Below, piece after piece: positions 1 to 5,875 of a stretch of DNA of 36,609 nucleotides (within the stretch, counting starts at the first letter, position 1; each line of letters starts with the position of its first letter). The stretch spans positions 1 to 36,609 of the forward strand of contig NZ_NGFO01000041.1 of assembly GCF_002149015.1 (NCBI RefSeq), in the 5' to 3' direction. The notes under the pieces are model-generated. The model worked only from the letters and a program-made list of their open reading frames with translations. It ran no database searches and was not told the DNA's origin. The translations under genes and the position numbers were made by a program. This stretch comes from Gordonia lacunae (GTDB lineage Bacteria > Actinomycetota > Actinomycetes > Mycobacteriales > Mycobacteriaceae).

Positions 1-181
1 AGCTGCGGTCGGCCATGCCCGTCGGTCCCTGCTCGCGGTAACGCCGAGCCCATCGCTGGGCGGTGGTCACCGCGACTTGGAATCGTTCAGCGGCACGGCG
101 CAGCGACCAACCGTCCTCAACGATGCAGCGGGCCAGACGCAGACGCCCGGTTTCTGACAATGGGGCATTACGGTGGGACAC
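1..181 (-). CDS. IS481-family transposase, N-terminal fragment (cut by window edge)
   Basis: Reading the minus strand from a GTG at 181 gives a 60-residue start: VSHRNAPLSETGRLRLARC, then a helix-turn-helix segment (WSLRRAAERFQVAVTTAQRWARRY) ending GMADRS. This is the typical opening of IS481-type DDE transposases, whose N-terminal helix-turn-helix binds the element's ends. The catalytic domain would lie beyond base 1. The family assignment rests on recognising the opening motif, and the start codon is inferred from where homology begins. The upstream segment TGTCTAAGGAACGCTCC (216 to 200 on the minus strand) looks like the terminal inverted repeat, which would place the element's outer end near 216. 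Whether the transposase is intact cannot be judged here. Confidence 0.8.
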   Translation of the reverse strand, partial: MSHRNAPLSETGRLRLARCIVEDGWSLRRAAERFQVAVTTAQRWARRYREQGPTGMADRS

Positions 182-241
182 GAAGACCTCCGAGGATGGG
201 GAGCGTTCCTTAGACAGCTCGCACTCCACTCGGAGGTCTTC
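182..241. repeat. 13-bp perfect inverted repeat between two head-to-head IS ends
   Basis: GAAGACCTCCGAG at 182-194 is repeated as its exact reverse complement at 229-241. In each orientation the copy lies immediately before a start codon: GTG at 181 on the minus strand and ATG at 245 on the plus strand. The pairing is best explained as the same IS leader present twice, head to head. It could also fold as a hairpin with a 34-nt loop. Confidence 0.6.
200..216 (-). repeat. probable terminal inverted repeat of the IS481-type element
   Basis: Read on the minus strand from 216 to 200 the sequence is TGTCTAAGGAACGCTCC. It starts with the TGT common at IS481-family ends and lies about 20 bp upstream of the transposase start. 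The partner repeat is outside the window, so the boundary is an inference. Confidence 0.5.
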
Positions 242-299
242 TTCATGTCACCACGCCACGCCGTAGGCCGTACCTAACGTCCGTGGTCAGTACAGCTAG
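229..299 (+). pseudogene. collapsed remnant of a second IS481-type element
   Basis: Directly after the inverted-repeat arm, ATG at 245 opens MSPRHAVGRT and then stops. This resembles the start of the transposase on the opposite strand (VSHRNAPLSETGR). In another frame, 267-299 reads AVPNVRGQYS followed by TAG, which resembles the usual C-terminal end (TNV-GQYS) of IS481-type transposases. Both gene ends within about 70 bp suggest an internal deletion that removed nearly the whole gene. The motif matches are short, so this is a reasoned but unproven reading. Confidence 0.4.
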
Positions 300-542
300 G
301 TCTGGTCGGCGAACCGTTCGGCATCGTGGACCCACCCGAGGAGTTGGGGCCCAGTCCGTTCCGCCGTCCTTGCGGAGGTTGGGTCAGCCCCCGGACTTGT
401 TGAGGGCTGGCCTGGCTTTCCCGTCGGGGCGGCCTATTAGCGCTGCTCCGTTACCTGGGTTCGCCCCGCGCCGATTGTCGCTCGAGCAGACGAAAAGCTT
501 GTCGAAATCGCATTCTGCGGACTTGCTGATTGCTGCTGTGCG
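300..542. other. intergenic, no recognisable gene
   Basis: Open frames here are short and overlap one another, and none has a recognisable domain or a convincing start. The stretch separates the IS remnants from the first small secreted protein gene. Confidence 0.5.
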
Positions 543-548
543 TACGAT
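543..548 (+). promoter_or_regulatory. -10 box of a leaderless promoter
   Basis: TACGAT fits the actinobacterial TANNNT -10 pattern. Its last T is 7 nt before the A of the ATG at 555, so transcription would begin on the start codon. There is no Shine-Dalgarno sequence before that ATG. I see no good -35 box. Confidence 0.5.
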
Positions 549-554
549 CTGCCG

Positions 555-890
555 ATGAGGATCAGATTCGTTGGTATGACTGGGCTGGCGGTCGCGAGCG
601 TCCTCGGCGGCATGCTCATGGGCGCTGCAGACGCCGGTGCGACCACCCCGCAGATCGGGACATACTGCGCGGGTGCGGAAGTACTGGACTATCGCTACCA
701 GTCCGACGGAACGCCCACTGTGTGCGTCTACATGGGCGCCAACGGCGGATACAAGTGGGTCAGCGTGGCCGCTACGGACCCCGTAGTCCGCGCGCCAGGT
801 CAGCCGTGCTCAGGTGCCTATCCCGTCGCCGTGACCAGGTACGGCAAGGCCATCATGTGTGTGCAAGGCACATGGATGGTCGGTCCCTGA
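555..890 (+). CDS. small secreted protein with two Cys-pair repeats
   Basis: The 111-residue product begins with an Arg-containing N-terminus and a hydrophobic stretch (FVGMTGLAVASVLGGMLMG) ending in ADAGA. This is a signal peptide with a likely signal-peptidase I site near residues 27-29. The mature part has two similar units, each opening G-x-x-C, with a second Cys about 18-20 residues later and then a Trp: GTYC...CVYMGANGGYKW and GQPC...CVQGTW. Two disulfides are likely. The product at 2991-3320 has the same layout and is probably a paralogue. I do not recognise a named family, and the function is unknown. The start is supported by a -10 box exactly positioned for leaderless transcription. 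Confidence 0.65.
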   Translation: MRIRFVGMTGLAVASVLGGMLMGAADAGATTPQIGTYCAGAEVLDYRYQSDGTPTVCVYMGANGGYKWVSVAATDPVVRAPGQPCSGAYPVAVTRYGKAIMCVQGTWMVGP

Positions 891-1110
891 GGTCGGCTTC
901 GATTGACCGGCGCCCTACTTGAAACTCAGTCGTAGCGTAGTCGGCGTCTATTGCCTCGGTGCTGGCCATGCGCGCGTTCGACGTCGCTGTCCACCGGGTT
1001 GATCGCCAGTCGACGGTCACCCATTCCGGCAGACCTCAAGAGCAATCGGCTGATGGGTCATCGATCCTGGCGCCGAAGTCGCCTGCAGGTCCCAGGGACT
1101 TCGCAACAAG
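891..1110. other. intergenic, no recognisable gene
   Basis: Between the secreted-protein gene and the tRNA operon terminator I see only short overlapping frames and no repeat of the tRNA 3' ends. No feature can be supported here. Confidence 0.4.
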
Positions 1111-1112
1111 AA

Positions 1113-1134
1113 AGCCCCGGCGTAAACCGGGGCT
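1113..1134 (-). terminator. intrinsic terminator of the tRNA operon
   Basis: AGCCCCGG (1113-1120) and CCGGGGCT (1127-1134) form a perfect 8-bp stem around a 6-nt loop. On the minus strand it is followed by TTTCTTGTT. It sits 15 bp past the 3' end of tRNA-Val(GAC), as expected for the end of this operon. Confidence 0.75.
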
Positions 1135-1148
1135 GACCTGCAGTAACA

Positions 1149-1223
1149 TGGTGCGCGATACAAGGATTGAACTTGTGACCTCTTCCGTGTCAGGGAAGCG
1201 CTCTCCCACTGAGCTAATCGCGC
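1149..1223 (-). tRNA. tRNA-Val (anticodon GAC), CCA encoded
   Basis: The minus strand folds as a full cloverleaf: acceptor GCGCGAT/ATCGCGC, D arm GCTC-GAGC, anticodon stem CTTCC/GGAAG around loop CTGACAC (anticodon GAC), and T arm ACAAG-TTCAATC-CTTGT. The discriminator is A and the CCA tail is encoded in DNA at 1149-1151. It is the last gene of a Gly-Cys-Val operon. Confidence 0.95.
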
Positions 1224-1244
1224 GGGTATGGAATTGTGTAGCGG

Positions 1245-1318
1245 TGGAGGTGGCGACGGGAATCGAACCCGTGTACACGGCTTTGCAGGCCGTTGCCTCA
1301 CCACTCGGCCACACCACC
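1245..1318 (-). tRNA. tRNA-Cys (anticodon GCA), CCA encoded
   Basis: Minus-strand cloverleaf: acceptor GGTGGTG pairs with CGCCACC, including one T-G wobble. The anticodon stem ACGGC/GCCGT encloses CTGCAAA (anticodon GCA), and the T arm is ACGGG-TTCGATT-CCCGT. The discriminator is U, as required for Cys identity, and CCA is encoded at 1245-1247. It is the middle gene of the operon, 21 bp from its downstream Val neighbour. Confidence 0.95.
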
Positions 1319-1340
1319 AGATGCGAGTCGACTCGCGCCG

Positions 1341-1413
1341 AGCGGATGACGGGATTCGAACCCGCGACCCTCACCTTGGCAAGGTGATGCGCTACCAGCT
1401 GCGCTACATCCGC
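1341..1413 (-). tRNA. tRNA-Gly (anticodon GCC)
   Basis: Minus-strand cloverleaf: acceptor GCGGATG/CATCCGC, D arm GCGC-GCGC, anticodon stem TCACC/GGTGA around TTGCCAA (anticodon GCC), and T arm GCGGG-TTCGAAT-CCCGT. The discriminator is U. Unlike the next two tRNAs, CCA is not encoded and must be added after transcription. It is the first gene of the Gly-Cys-Val operon. Confidence 0.95.
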
Positions 1414-1461
1414 ATGCCCGCGAGCGATCTTGTGGATCGTGCTGCTCGCGGTGCGAAGAGA

Positions 1462-1491
1462 AACTTACGCGATGGTTTCCGAACTATCCAA
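1462..1491 (-). promoter_or_regulatory. promoter of the tRNA Gly-Cys-Val operon
   Basis: On the minus strand a -35 TTGGAT (1491-1486) and a -10 TAAGTT (1467-1462) are separated by 18 bp. The predicted transcript starts about 40 nt before tRNA-Gly. The boxes fit the housekeeping sigma pattern, but the site is predicted from sequence only. Confidence 0.5.
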
Positions 1492-1588
1492 ATCGCCTGG
1501 TCAGGGACGTGGGAGAGAGTGAATCCCCAGCATGTGATTCGCGTGGCACGCCGAAACTCCCCACTGTGACGTGGCCCACCGCCGGAAT

Positions 1589-1617
1589 TTGGGACTTCTG
1601 CGCAACCCGTGTAATCT
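1589..1617 (+). promoter_or_regulatory. promoter of tRNA-Val(CAC)
   Basis: TTGGGA (1589-1594) and TAATCT (1612-1617) are separated by exactly 17 bp. The predicted start is about 43 nt before the tRNA, leaving a short 5' leader. Confidence 0.5.
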
Positions 1618-1666
1618 TCTGGCTCGTGCACAGGCGCCCCTGGCATCGGCAGTAGGCGCCCGACAC

Positions 1667-1738
1667 GGTCCCGTGGCTCAGTGGAAGAGCGTCCCGTTCA
1701 CACCGGGAAGGTCGCTGGTTCGATCCCAGCCGGGACCA
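1667..1738 (+). tRNA. tRNA-Val (anticodon CAC)
   Basis: Plus-strand cloverleaf: acceptor GGTCCCG/CGGGACC, D arm GCTC-GAGC, anticodon stem TCCCG/CGGGA around TTCACAC (anticodon CAC), and T arm GCTGG-TTCGATC-CCAGC. The discriminator is A, followed by CC and then G, so the terminal A is not encoded. It is a second valine acceptor, divergent from the operon with Val(GAC), and reads GTG codons. Confidence 0.95.
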
Positions 1739-1747
1739 CCGAATCAC

Positions 1748-1779
1748 AAGAGCCTCGCCGAATCTCCGGCGAGGCTCTT
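1748..1779 (+). terminator. terminator after tRNA-Val(CAC), probably bidirectional
   Basis: A perfect 13-bp stem (1748-1760 with 1767-1779) around a 6-nt loop is followed on the plus strand by CTCGTT. On the minus strand the trailing sequence is TTGTGATT, so the same hairpin could also end the convergent alarmone synthetase transcript, which stops at 1824. Confidence 0.8.
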
Positions 1780-1823
1780 CTCGTTGCAGGCCGCTGCGAC
1801 GCCCCAGACCGGCCGGGGGAAGG

Positions 1824-2585
1824 TCACGGCGTGTGCGGCCGGCTCTCCCCGGCCTCCGGCCACGTCGAGTGCTGCCGGAGATACCGGATCACGTCAACGT
1901 CGATGGGGTTCCGTCCCGGAGCGGACCCGTCGCCGTGGACCTCGGCGTGCAACCGTTCCATCCGCTGATCCAGTTCGTTCGCGGTGCGGGCCGCCGAGGC
2001 GAGTTCCGCGGACAGATGATCGGGGACCAGGCCGTCGTACTTGTAGAAGATCTTGTGCTCCAACGTGGCCCAGAAGTCCATCGCCACGGTGCGGATCTGC
2101 AGTTCCACCACGACGTCGACGGGGCCGGTGGAGAGGAAGACCGGGATCGCGACGATCGCGTGCAGGCTCTTGTAGCCGTTGGGCTTGGGCGCCGCGATGT
2201 AGTCCTTGATCTCGATGACGCGGATGTCGTCGTGCGAGGTCAGGGTCTCCAGGATTCGGTAGGTGTCCGCGATGAAGCTGCAGGTGACGCGAATCCCTGC
2301 GATATCGGTCAGCTGTGCGCGGATCGAGGGCAGGTCGGGGGCGATGCCCTTGCGCATGGCCTTGCGCAGGATGCTCTCCGGTGTCTTGACCCGCGAGGTC
2401 ACGTGCTCGATGGGGTTGTAGTGGTGCAGGTGAAGGAACTCGGTTCGCAGGATCGTCACCTTCGTGAGGATCTCGTCGACCGCGAACTGATGCTCCATCT
2501 GAAAGCGGGTCATGTCGTCACGCAGTCGCGCCAGATCACCCAGGATCTCCCGGTCGATCGGGCTGTTGCTGTCGCTAGCTGTCAT
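1824..2585 (-). CDS. small alarmone synthetase (RelQ-like GTP pyrophosphokinase)
   Basis: The 253-residue protein has the RelA/SpoT synthetase fold without the hydrolase, TGS or ACT domains, so it should transfer pyrophosphate from ATP to GDP or GTP to make (p)ppGpp in the cytoplasm. Visible motifs are RVKTPESILRK (65-75), DIAGIR (94-99), KDYIAAPKPNGYKSLH (127-142, with the guanine-stacking Tyr), ELQIRT (161-166) and WATLEHK (172-178). Its length is that of stand-alone synthetases. The ATG at 2585 is chosen because GGGGAGGA lies 4-5 nt upstream and the N-terminal helix begins there; the longer open frame has no family similarity. A full-length Rel lies at 26229. Whether it is RelQ in the strict subfamily sense needs a tree. 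Confidence 0.85.
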   Translation of the reverse strand: MTASDSNSPIDREILGDLARLRDDMTRFQMEHQFAVDEILTKVTILRTEFLHLHHYNPIEHVTSRVKTPESILRKAMRKGIAPDLPSIRAQLTDIAGIRVTCSFIADTYRILETLTSHDDIRVIEIKDYIAAPKPNGYKSLHAIVAIPVFLSTGPVDVVVELQIRTVAMDFWATLEHKIFYKYDGLVPDHLSAELASAARTANELDQRMERLHAEVHGDGSAPGRNPIDVDVIRYLRQHSTWPEAGESRPHTP

Positions 2586-2834
2586 CGGTCCTCCCCAGGT
2601 CTCTCGCTGATGGACGCACACCCGGCCATCGACCATCGACCATAGAAGGCCGCGGGGAGTCGGCCACGCCACCCGAGCGTGACGGCGGACCGGATTCACT
2701 GTTCGGGGCGGCGTTCGATCGATCAGATGAACACGGCCATCGACCCCAGATCTCGGCGCCCCGGGTGGATAGGATGCGGCGGCAGGTGTGTCGATCGGTG
2801 GCTCACAGCTGCAGGCGGACGTTTGGAGACAGAC
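2586..2834. other. intergenic leader region of the alarmone synthetase
   Basis: No gene is recognisable. On the minus strand a TATGGT (2644 to 2639) could be the -10 box of the synthetase gene, with a leader of about 45 nt. It is adjacent to a short tandem CATCGAC repeat (2627-2640). Both are weak signals. Confidence 0.3.
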
Positions 2835-2856
2835 ATGACGAGACGCTGTGAACGGC

Positions 2857-2979
2857 ATGGCGGACGGCGCGCGGACAGTGCTGCGAATGAAGCGCCCCGT
2901 CGCCGGAATCCTGGTTACGACACTATTTGCCACGCAGGACCTCTGCCCTCGGCACGTGTATCGCTACGAGAACTTCTGA
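2857..2979 (+). CDS. possible small ORF upstream of the second secreted protein
   Basis: ATG at 2857 opens a 40-residue frame: MADGARTVLRMKRPVAGILV, then TTLFATQDLCPRHVYRYENF. From the internal ATG at 2887 it looks like a signal-peptide start (MKRPVAGILVTTLFA). Its TGA (2977-2979) touches the Shine-Dalgarno of the gene at 2991, an arrangement suited to translational coupling. Third-position GC is about 77 percent, clearly better than the alternative frame. It may be a leader peptide or the decayed start of another paralogue. Not recognised. Confidence 0.3.
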   Translation: MADGARTVLRMKRPVAGILVTTLFATQDLCPRHVYRYENF

Positions 2980-2990
2980 GGAGATCACTG

Positions 2991-3320
2991 ATGGCCAGGG
3001 AGTCTGTCGCCGGAATGGTCATGGCAGCAGCGCTCATCGGCGCAATGGTCGGTGTCGGCGGGGCGTCGGCGACGCCGTCTTCGGTCCAGCGCGAAGGTGG
3101 ACCCTGCTATCAGCACGAGTACGGCATGGACTCCGCCGACGGCACGCTGTACTGCTCCGCCGAAGTAGCTGGTTGGCGCAGCTACGCAGTATCGCGTGCA
3201 CCCAAGGTCCGCATCGGCACCCCCTGCCCGCAGCTCGGTGCTCGCGCGATGGTGTACCAGACCGACGGCATCGCCACGTGCCGGCAGTCGAACAGCGCCG
3301 GTTTGCGATGGCAGTGGTAG
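2991..3320 (+). CDS. small secreted protein, paralogue of the one at 555
   Basis: The 109-residue product starts MARESVAGMVMAAALIGAMV and continues through a hydrophobic core to GGASA, a signal peptide with AxA-type cleavage near residue 26. Two Cys-pair units follow: GGPC...YCSAEVAGW and GTPC...TCRQSNSAGLRW. This is the same G-x-x-C / C / W spacing as in the protein at 555-890, although the sequences are otherwise diverged. GAGGAG lies 7 nt before ATG 2991, which decides this start over the longer in-frame extension (possible ATG 2835) that has poor codon usage. No named family is recognised. An extracytoplasmic, disulfide-bonded protein is the limit of what can be said. Confidence 0.65.
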   Translation: MARESVAGMVMAAALIGAMVGVGGASATPSSVQREGGPCYQHEYGMDSADGTLYCSAEVAGWRSYAVSRAPKVRIGTPCPQLGARAMVYQTDGIATCRQSNSAGLRWQW

Positions 3321-3366
3321 GCGCAGCCCGGGCGTTCCGTGGGTGCGGCGTCACGACCGGTCGAGG

Positions 3367-3633
3367 TCAGTACGGGCTGCACCCCTGAACGAACACGGGC
3401 CGGTAGGGCTGTCCCGCACCTGCATCGACGTCGTCGAGGACCCGGGCCAGTCCGACGACCGCGGCGTCTGCGGATCGCTGCTGCGGCGCAGCGACGAACG
3501 CGTAACCGTGCCGCATCGTCACCGTGGCGACGATCCGAGCCTGCCAGCCCGGTGCGTCGGCGGGCGGTGACTGGATGCCGTCGTGGACGCGGCAGGTCGA
3601 CCGCTGCGCGACCTTGGTGATGTCGTCACCCAC
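3367..3633 (-). CDS. hypothetical protein, possibly a truncated C-terminal fragment
   Basis: From a GTG at 3633 the minus strand reads VGDDITKVAQRSTCRVHDG, then a segment WQARIVATVTMRHGYAFVAA, and ends PVFVQGCSPY. Third-position GC is high and composition is protein-like, in contrast to the frames around it. The two cysteines near either end could pair. There is no clear signal peptide, Shine-Dalgarno or upstream start, because the frame runs into the promoter and start of the gene at 3751. It may therefore be the tail of a once longer secreted protein. I do not recognise the family. Confidence 0.4.
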   Translation of the reverse strand: MGDDITKVAQRSTCRVHDGIQSPPADAPGWQARIVATVTMRHGYAFVAAPQQRSADAAVVGLARVLDDVDAGAGQPYRPVFVQGCSPY

Positions 3634-3738
3634 CGAGGTCGACGGAAGTCCGGCCCCGGGCCGTCGGGACCGGGCTGTCTGTCGAACAACCGACCTCGCC
3701 TCGCGGCGTTTCGCGTGAGTCGTCTCACAGTTCGGGCG

Positions 3739-3744
3739 TACTCT
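3739..3744 (+). promoter_or_regulatory. -10 box of a leaderless promoter for the GT87 gene
   Basis: TACTCT fits TANNNT, and its last base is exactly 7 nt before GTG 3751. The transcript would start at the first base of the start codon. There is no Shine-Dalgarno and only a weak -35 region. Confidence 0.5.
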
Positions 3745-3750
3745 CGCCGC

Positions 3751-5148
3751 GTGGCCGCGAAGACTGCCGTCGATCTGCCGGAGTCGTCTCGCGCTGTGCC
3801 CGCACGGATCTCGACGGCGGCGATCGTCGTCGCGGCCGTCGTCGCACTCGGGGTGATCGCCTGGCACGTCGTGGCGTTCCCCATCACCAACCCCTTCTAC
3901 GGACTCTTCGAGAACGCCACCGATGTCCGCGTGTACAGCGCCGGCGCCACCACCGTGCTCGACGCCGGGCCGCTGTACGACGCCCCCGTCCTCTGGCGAC
4001 TGCACTTCACCTATCCGCCGTTCGCGGCCGTGGTCTTCGTCCCGTTGGCCCTGCTCACCGAGACCGTCGCCAACATCGTATGGTGGACAATCGGATTCGC
4101 CGCACTCATCGGTGTGGTCGCGATGAGTCTCCGCAGCCTGAACTACCGCTTCGATGCCCGCCTCGGCGTGTTCGCCGTGCTGATCGCGATCGCGTCGACC
4201 GCACTCGAACCCGTCCGCACCACCGTCTGGCTGGGACAGGTCAACCTGCTGCTGATGACGCTCATCCTGGTCGACCTGGTCTTTCTCCGAAGCGGTTCCC
4301 GGTGGCGCGGGGTGGCCATCGGGATCGCCGCAGGGATCAAACTGACACCGCTGTTCGCCGTCCTCTACCTGCTGGCGACCCGACAGTGGCGCGCGGCCGG
4401 CACCGCGCTGGCGACCTTTGCGGCGACCGTGGCGATCGGCTTCCTCGTCGTCCCGGGCGATTCATGGGCTTACTGGACCCGCCACCTCACCGACACCGAC
4501 CGCATCGGCCGGGCCGATTCACCCGCCAACCAGTCGGTGCGCGGATTCCTGTCGCAACTGCTGGCCCACTTCGACATCGGCCGGTTCGCCGAGCGCGCGC
4601 CCGGCGGACCGGTCTTCATGGCGCCGACGTGGCTGTGGCTTCCGGTCGCACTGTTCGTCGCCGGTCTGGGCCTGCTCGCCGCGGTGCTCGCCCACCGCGA
4701 CTCGCGCGACCTTCTCGCGGCGACGATCGTCGGGATGACGATGTGTGCGGTCTCGCCCTTCGCGTGGGGGCACCACTGGGTCTGGTGTGTTCCCCTGTTC
4801 ATCGTCGCGCTCGACCTGGCCCTGAGGCGAGGGAGGACGGCCCGTACGTTGTGGTACTGGCTTGCCCCGGCGGGCGTGGTGGCCCTGACGTTCACCTGGT
4901 GGCGGCACTGGTGGAGCAGCGGGCCGTATCTGACGTCGGACCACGCGATCGCCCTGGGGCTGTTCATGATGCCGCGTGACCCACCCGGCTCCGCCGTCGG
5001 GGACGTGCTGGTCGTGCTCTACGCGGGGTGCTACCCGCTGCTGCTCGCGGTCACCGTGTCGGCGACTCTGATCGACGCTGCGCGGACGCGGCACCGGCGT
5101 CGTACGTCGACTTCGCCGGCGCCGGAGGACGCCACCACGATCGCGTAG
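3751..5148 (+). CDS. GT87-type polyprenyl-phosphomannose-dependent mannosyltransferase, PimE-like
   Basis: The 465-residue integral membrane protein has about ten or more hydrophobic segments and fits the GT-C fold GT87 family (DUF2029). Such enzymes use polyprenyl-phosphomannose on the outer face of the membrane to add mannose to PIMs or lipomannan. The segment ENATDVRVYSAG (54-65) has the catalytic-type Asp in the first extracellular loop. With GTG 3751 as start this Asp is residue 58, the number reported for the essential Asp of mycobacterial PimE. GTG is preferred because of the leaderless -10 box; the longer frame begins in poorly coding sequence. PimE versus an Rv2181-like alpha-1,2-mannosyltransferase cannot be separated by eye. 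The nearby pgsA-pimA cluster makes a PIM role plausible. Confidence 0.75.
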   Translation: MAAKTAVDLPESSRAVPARISTAAIVVAAVVALGVIAWHVVAFPITNPFYGLFENATDVRVYSAGATTVLDAGPLYDAPVLWRLHFTYPPFAAVVFVPLALLTETVANIVWWTIGFAALIGVVAMSLRSLNYRFDARLGVFAVLIAIASTALEPVRTTVWLGQVNLLLMTLILVDLVFLRSGSRWRGVAIGIAAGIKLTPLFAVLYLLATRQWRAAGTALATFAATVAIGFLVVPGDSWAYWTRHLTDTDRIGRADSPANQSVRGFLSQLLAHFDIGRFAERAPGGPVFMAPTWLWLPVALFVAGLGLLAAVLAHRDSRDLLAATIVGMTMCAVSPFAWGHHWVWCVPLFIVALDLALRRGRTARTLWYWLAPAGVVALTFTWWRHWWSSGPYLTSDHAIALGLFMMPRDPPGSAVGDVLVVLYAGCYPLLLAVTVSATLIDAARTRHRRRTSTSPAPEDATTIA

Positions 5149-5235
5149 CCTGGACGTCACTTTTCCGGCCACGCACGGCCGGGACGAACACCGGCCCCAG
5201 GCGACCACCGGGCCGGACGAACAGGGTGGGAGACG

Positions 5236-5754
5236 ATGCCGACACCGGGGGCGAGCGAGTCCGGAGTGAACGAGAGCTCCACGCCGAACCCGGCGGGGAG
5301 TGGATCGTCGACGTCGGACCGTACCGACACCGACCGCGGGTCCCGCCGGCATCGACTCCGCGTGTTCGCGCGCCACCGTCGCTACGTGGTGCGCAGCAAT
5401 CCGCGGTGGCACGGCATCTACCGCATCGCGGTCGGGACCATCGGCACGATCGTGCTGCTGTGCGGCATCGTCGCGATCCCGTACCCGGGCCCCGGATGGC
5501 TCATCGTGTTCCTCGGACTGGGGATCCTGGCGTCGGAGTTCGACTGGGCCCACCGCCTGCTGAAGTTCGCGCGCGCCAAGTACGACGCCTGGATGGACTG
5601 GATCGGCCGTCAGCACTGGTCGGTGCAGGCGATCTTCTGGCTCGGCACCTGCGCGATCGTGATCGCGACCCTGTGGTTGCTCGGCGCCCTGCACACCGTC
5701 GCCGGCTGGGTGGGCCTCGACTACGAGTGGCTGGCGAGTCCGATCTTCGGCTGA
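5236..5754 (+). CDS. PGPGW-motif membrane protein (TIGR02611-like)
   Basis: 172 residues. The first 50 are hydrophilic and rich in Ser, Thr and Arg. A hydrophobic pair follows (IYRIAVGTIGTIVLLCGIVA, then WLIVFLGLGILASEF) around the signature PYPGPGW (about residues 83-89), and a last membrane segment IFWLGTCAIVIATLWLLGA. This is the actinobacterial PGPGW family of unknown function. GGTGGGAG sits just before ATG 5236. It lies immediately upstream of thrS in the same direction, but 120 bp separate them and a promoter-like box lies between. Confidence 0.8.
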   Translation: MPTPGASESGVNESSTPNPAGSGSSTSDRTDTDRGSRRHRLRVFARHRRYVVRSNPRWHGIYRIAVGTIGTIVLLCGIVAIPYPGPGWLIVFLGLGILASEFDWAHRLLKFARAKYDAWMDWIGRQHWSVQAIFWLGTCAIVIATLWLLGALHTVAGWVGLDYEWLASPIFG

Positions 5755-5803
5755 CGGCCGGCGCCACACGGTAGGGGTGCACTCCGCGACGACCCGGCGC
5801 GGA

Positions 5804-5809
5804 TACCAT
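5804..5809 (+). promoter_or_regulatory. candidate -10 box for the thrS operon
   Basis: TACCAT fits TANNNT and would give a leader of about 60 nt before the thrS GTG. The -35 region is weak. It is the only promoter-like signal between the PGPGW gene and thrS. Confidence 0.3.
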
Positions 5810-5875
5810 CAGAGTCGCAAACGTCCCGACCCGGACGCGTCTTCGCGTGTCCGCCCCGACCCTAGGAGCGCCCCC

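Noticed and set aside
959..1740. Several 60-140-codon frames across the tRNA cluster
   Set aside because: They read through complete tRNA cloverleaves and their terminators. No domain is seen.
2679..2990. N-terminal extension of the secreted protein at 2991
   Set aside because: The extension would bury the signal peptide. Its codon usage is poor, and a good Shine-Dalgarno sequence precedes ATG 2991.
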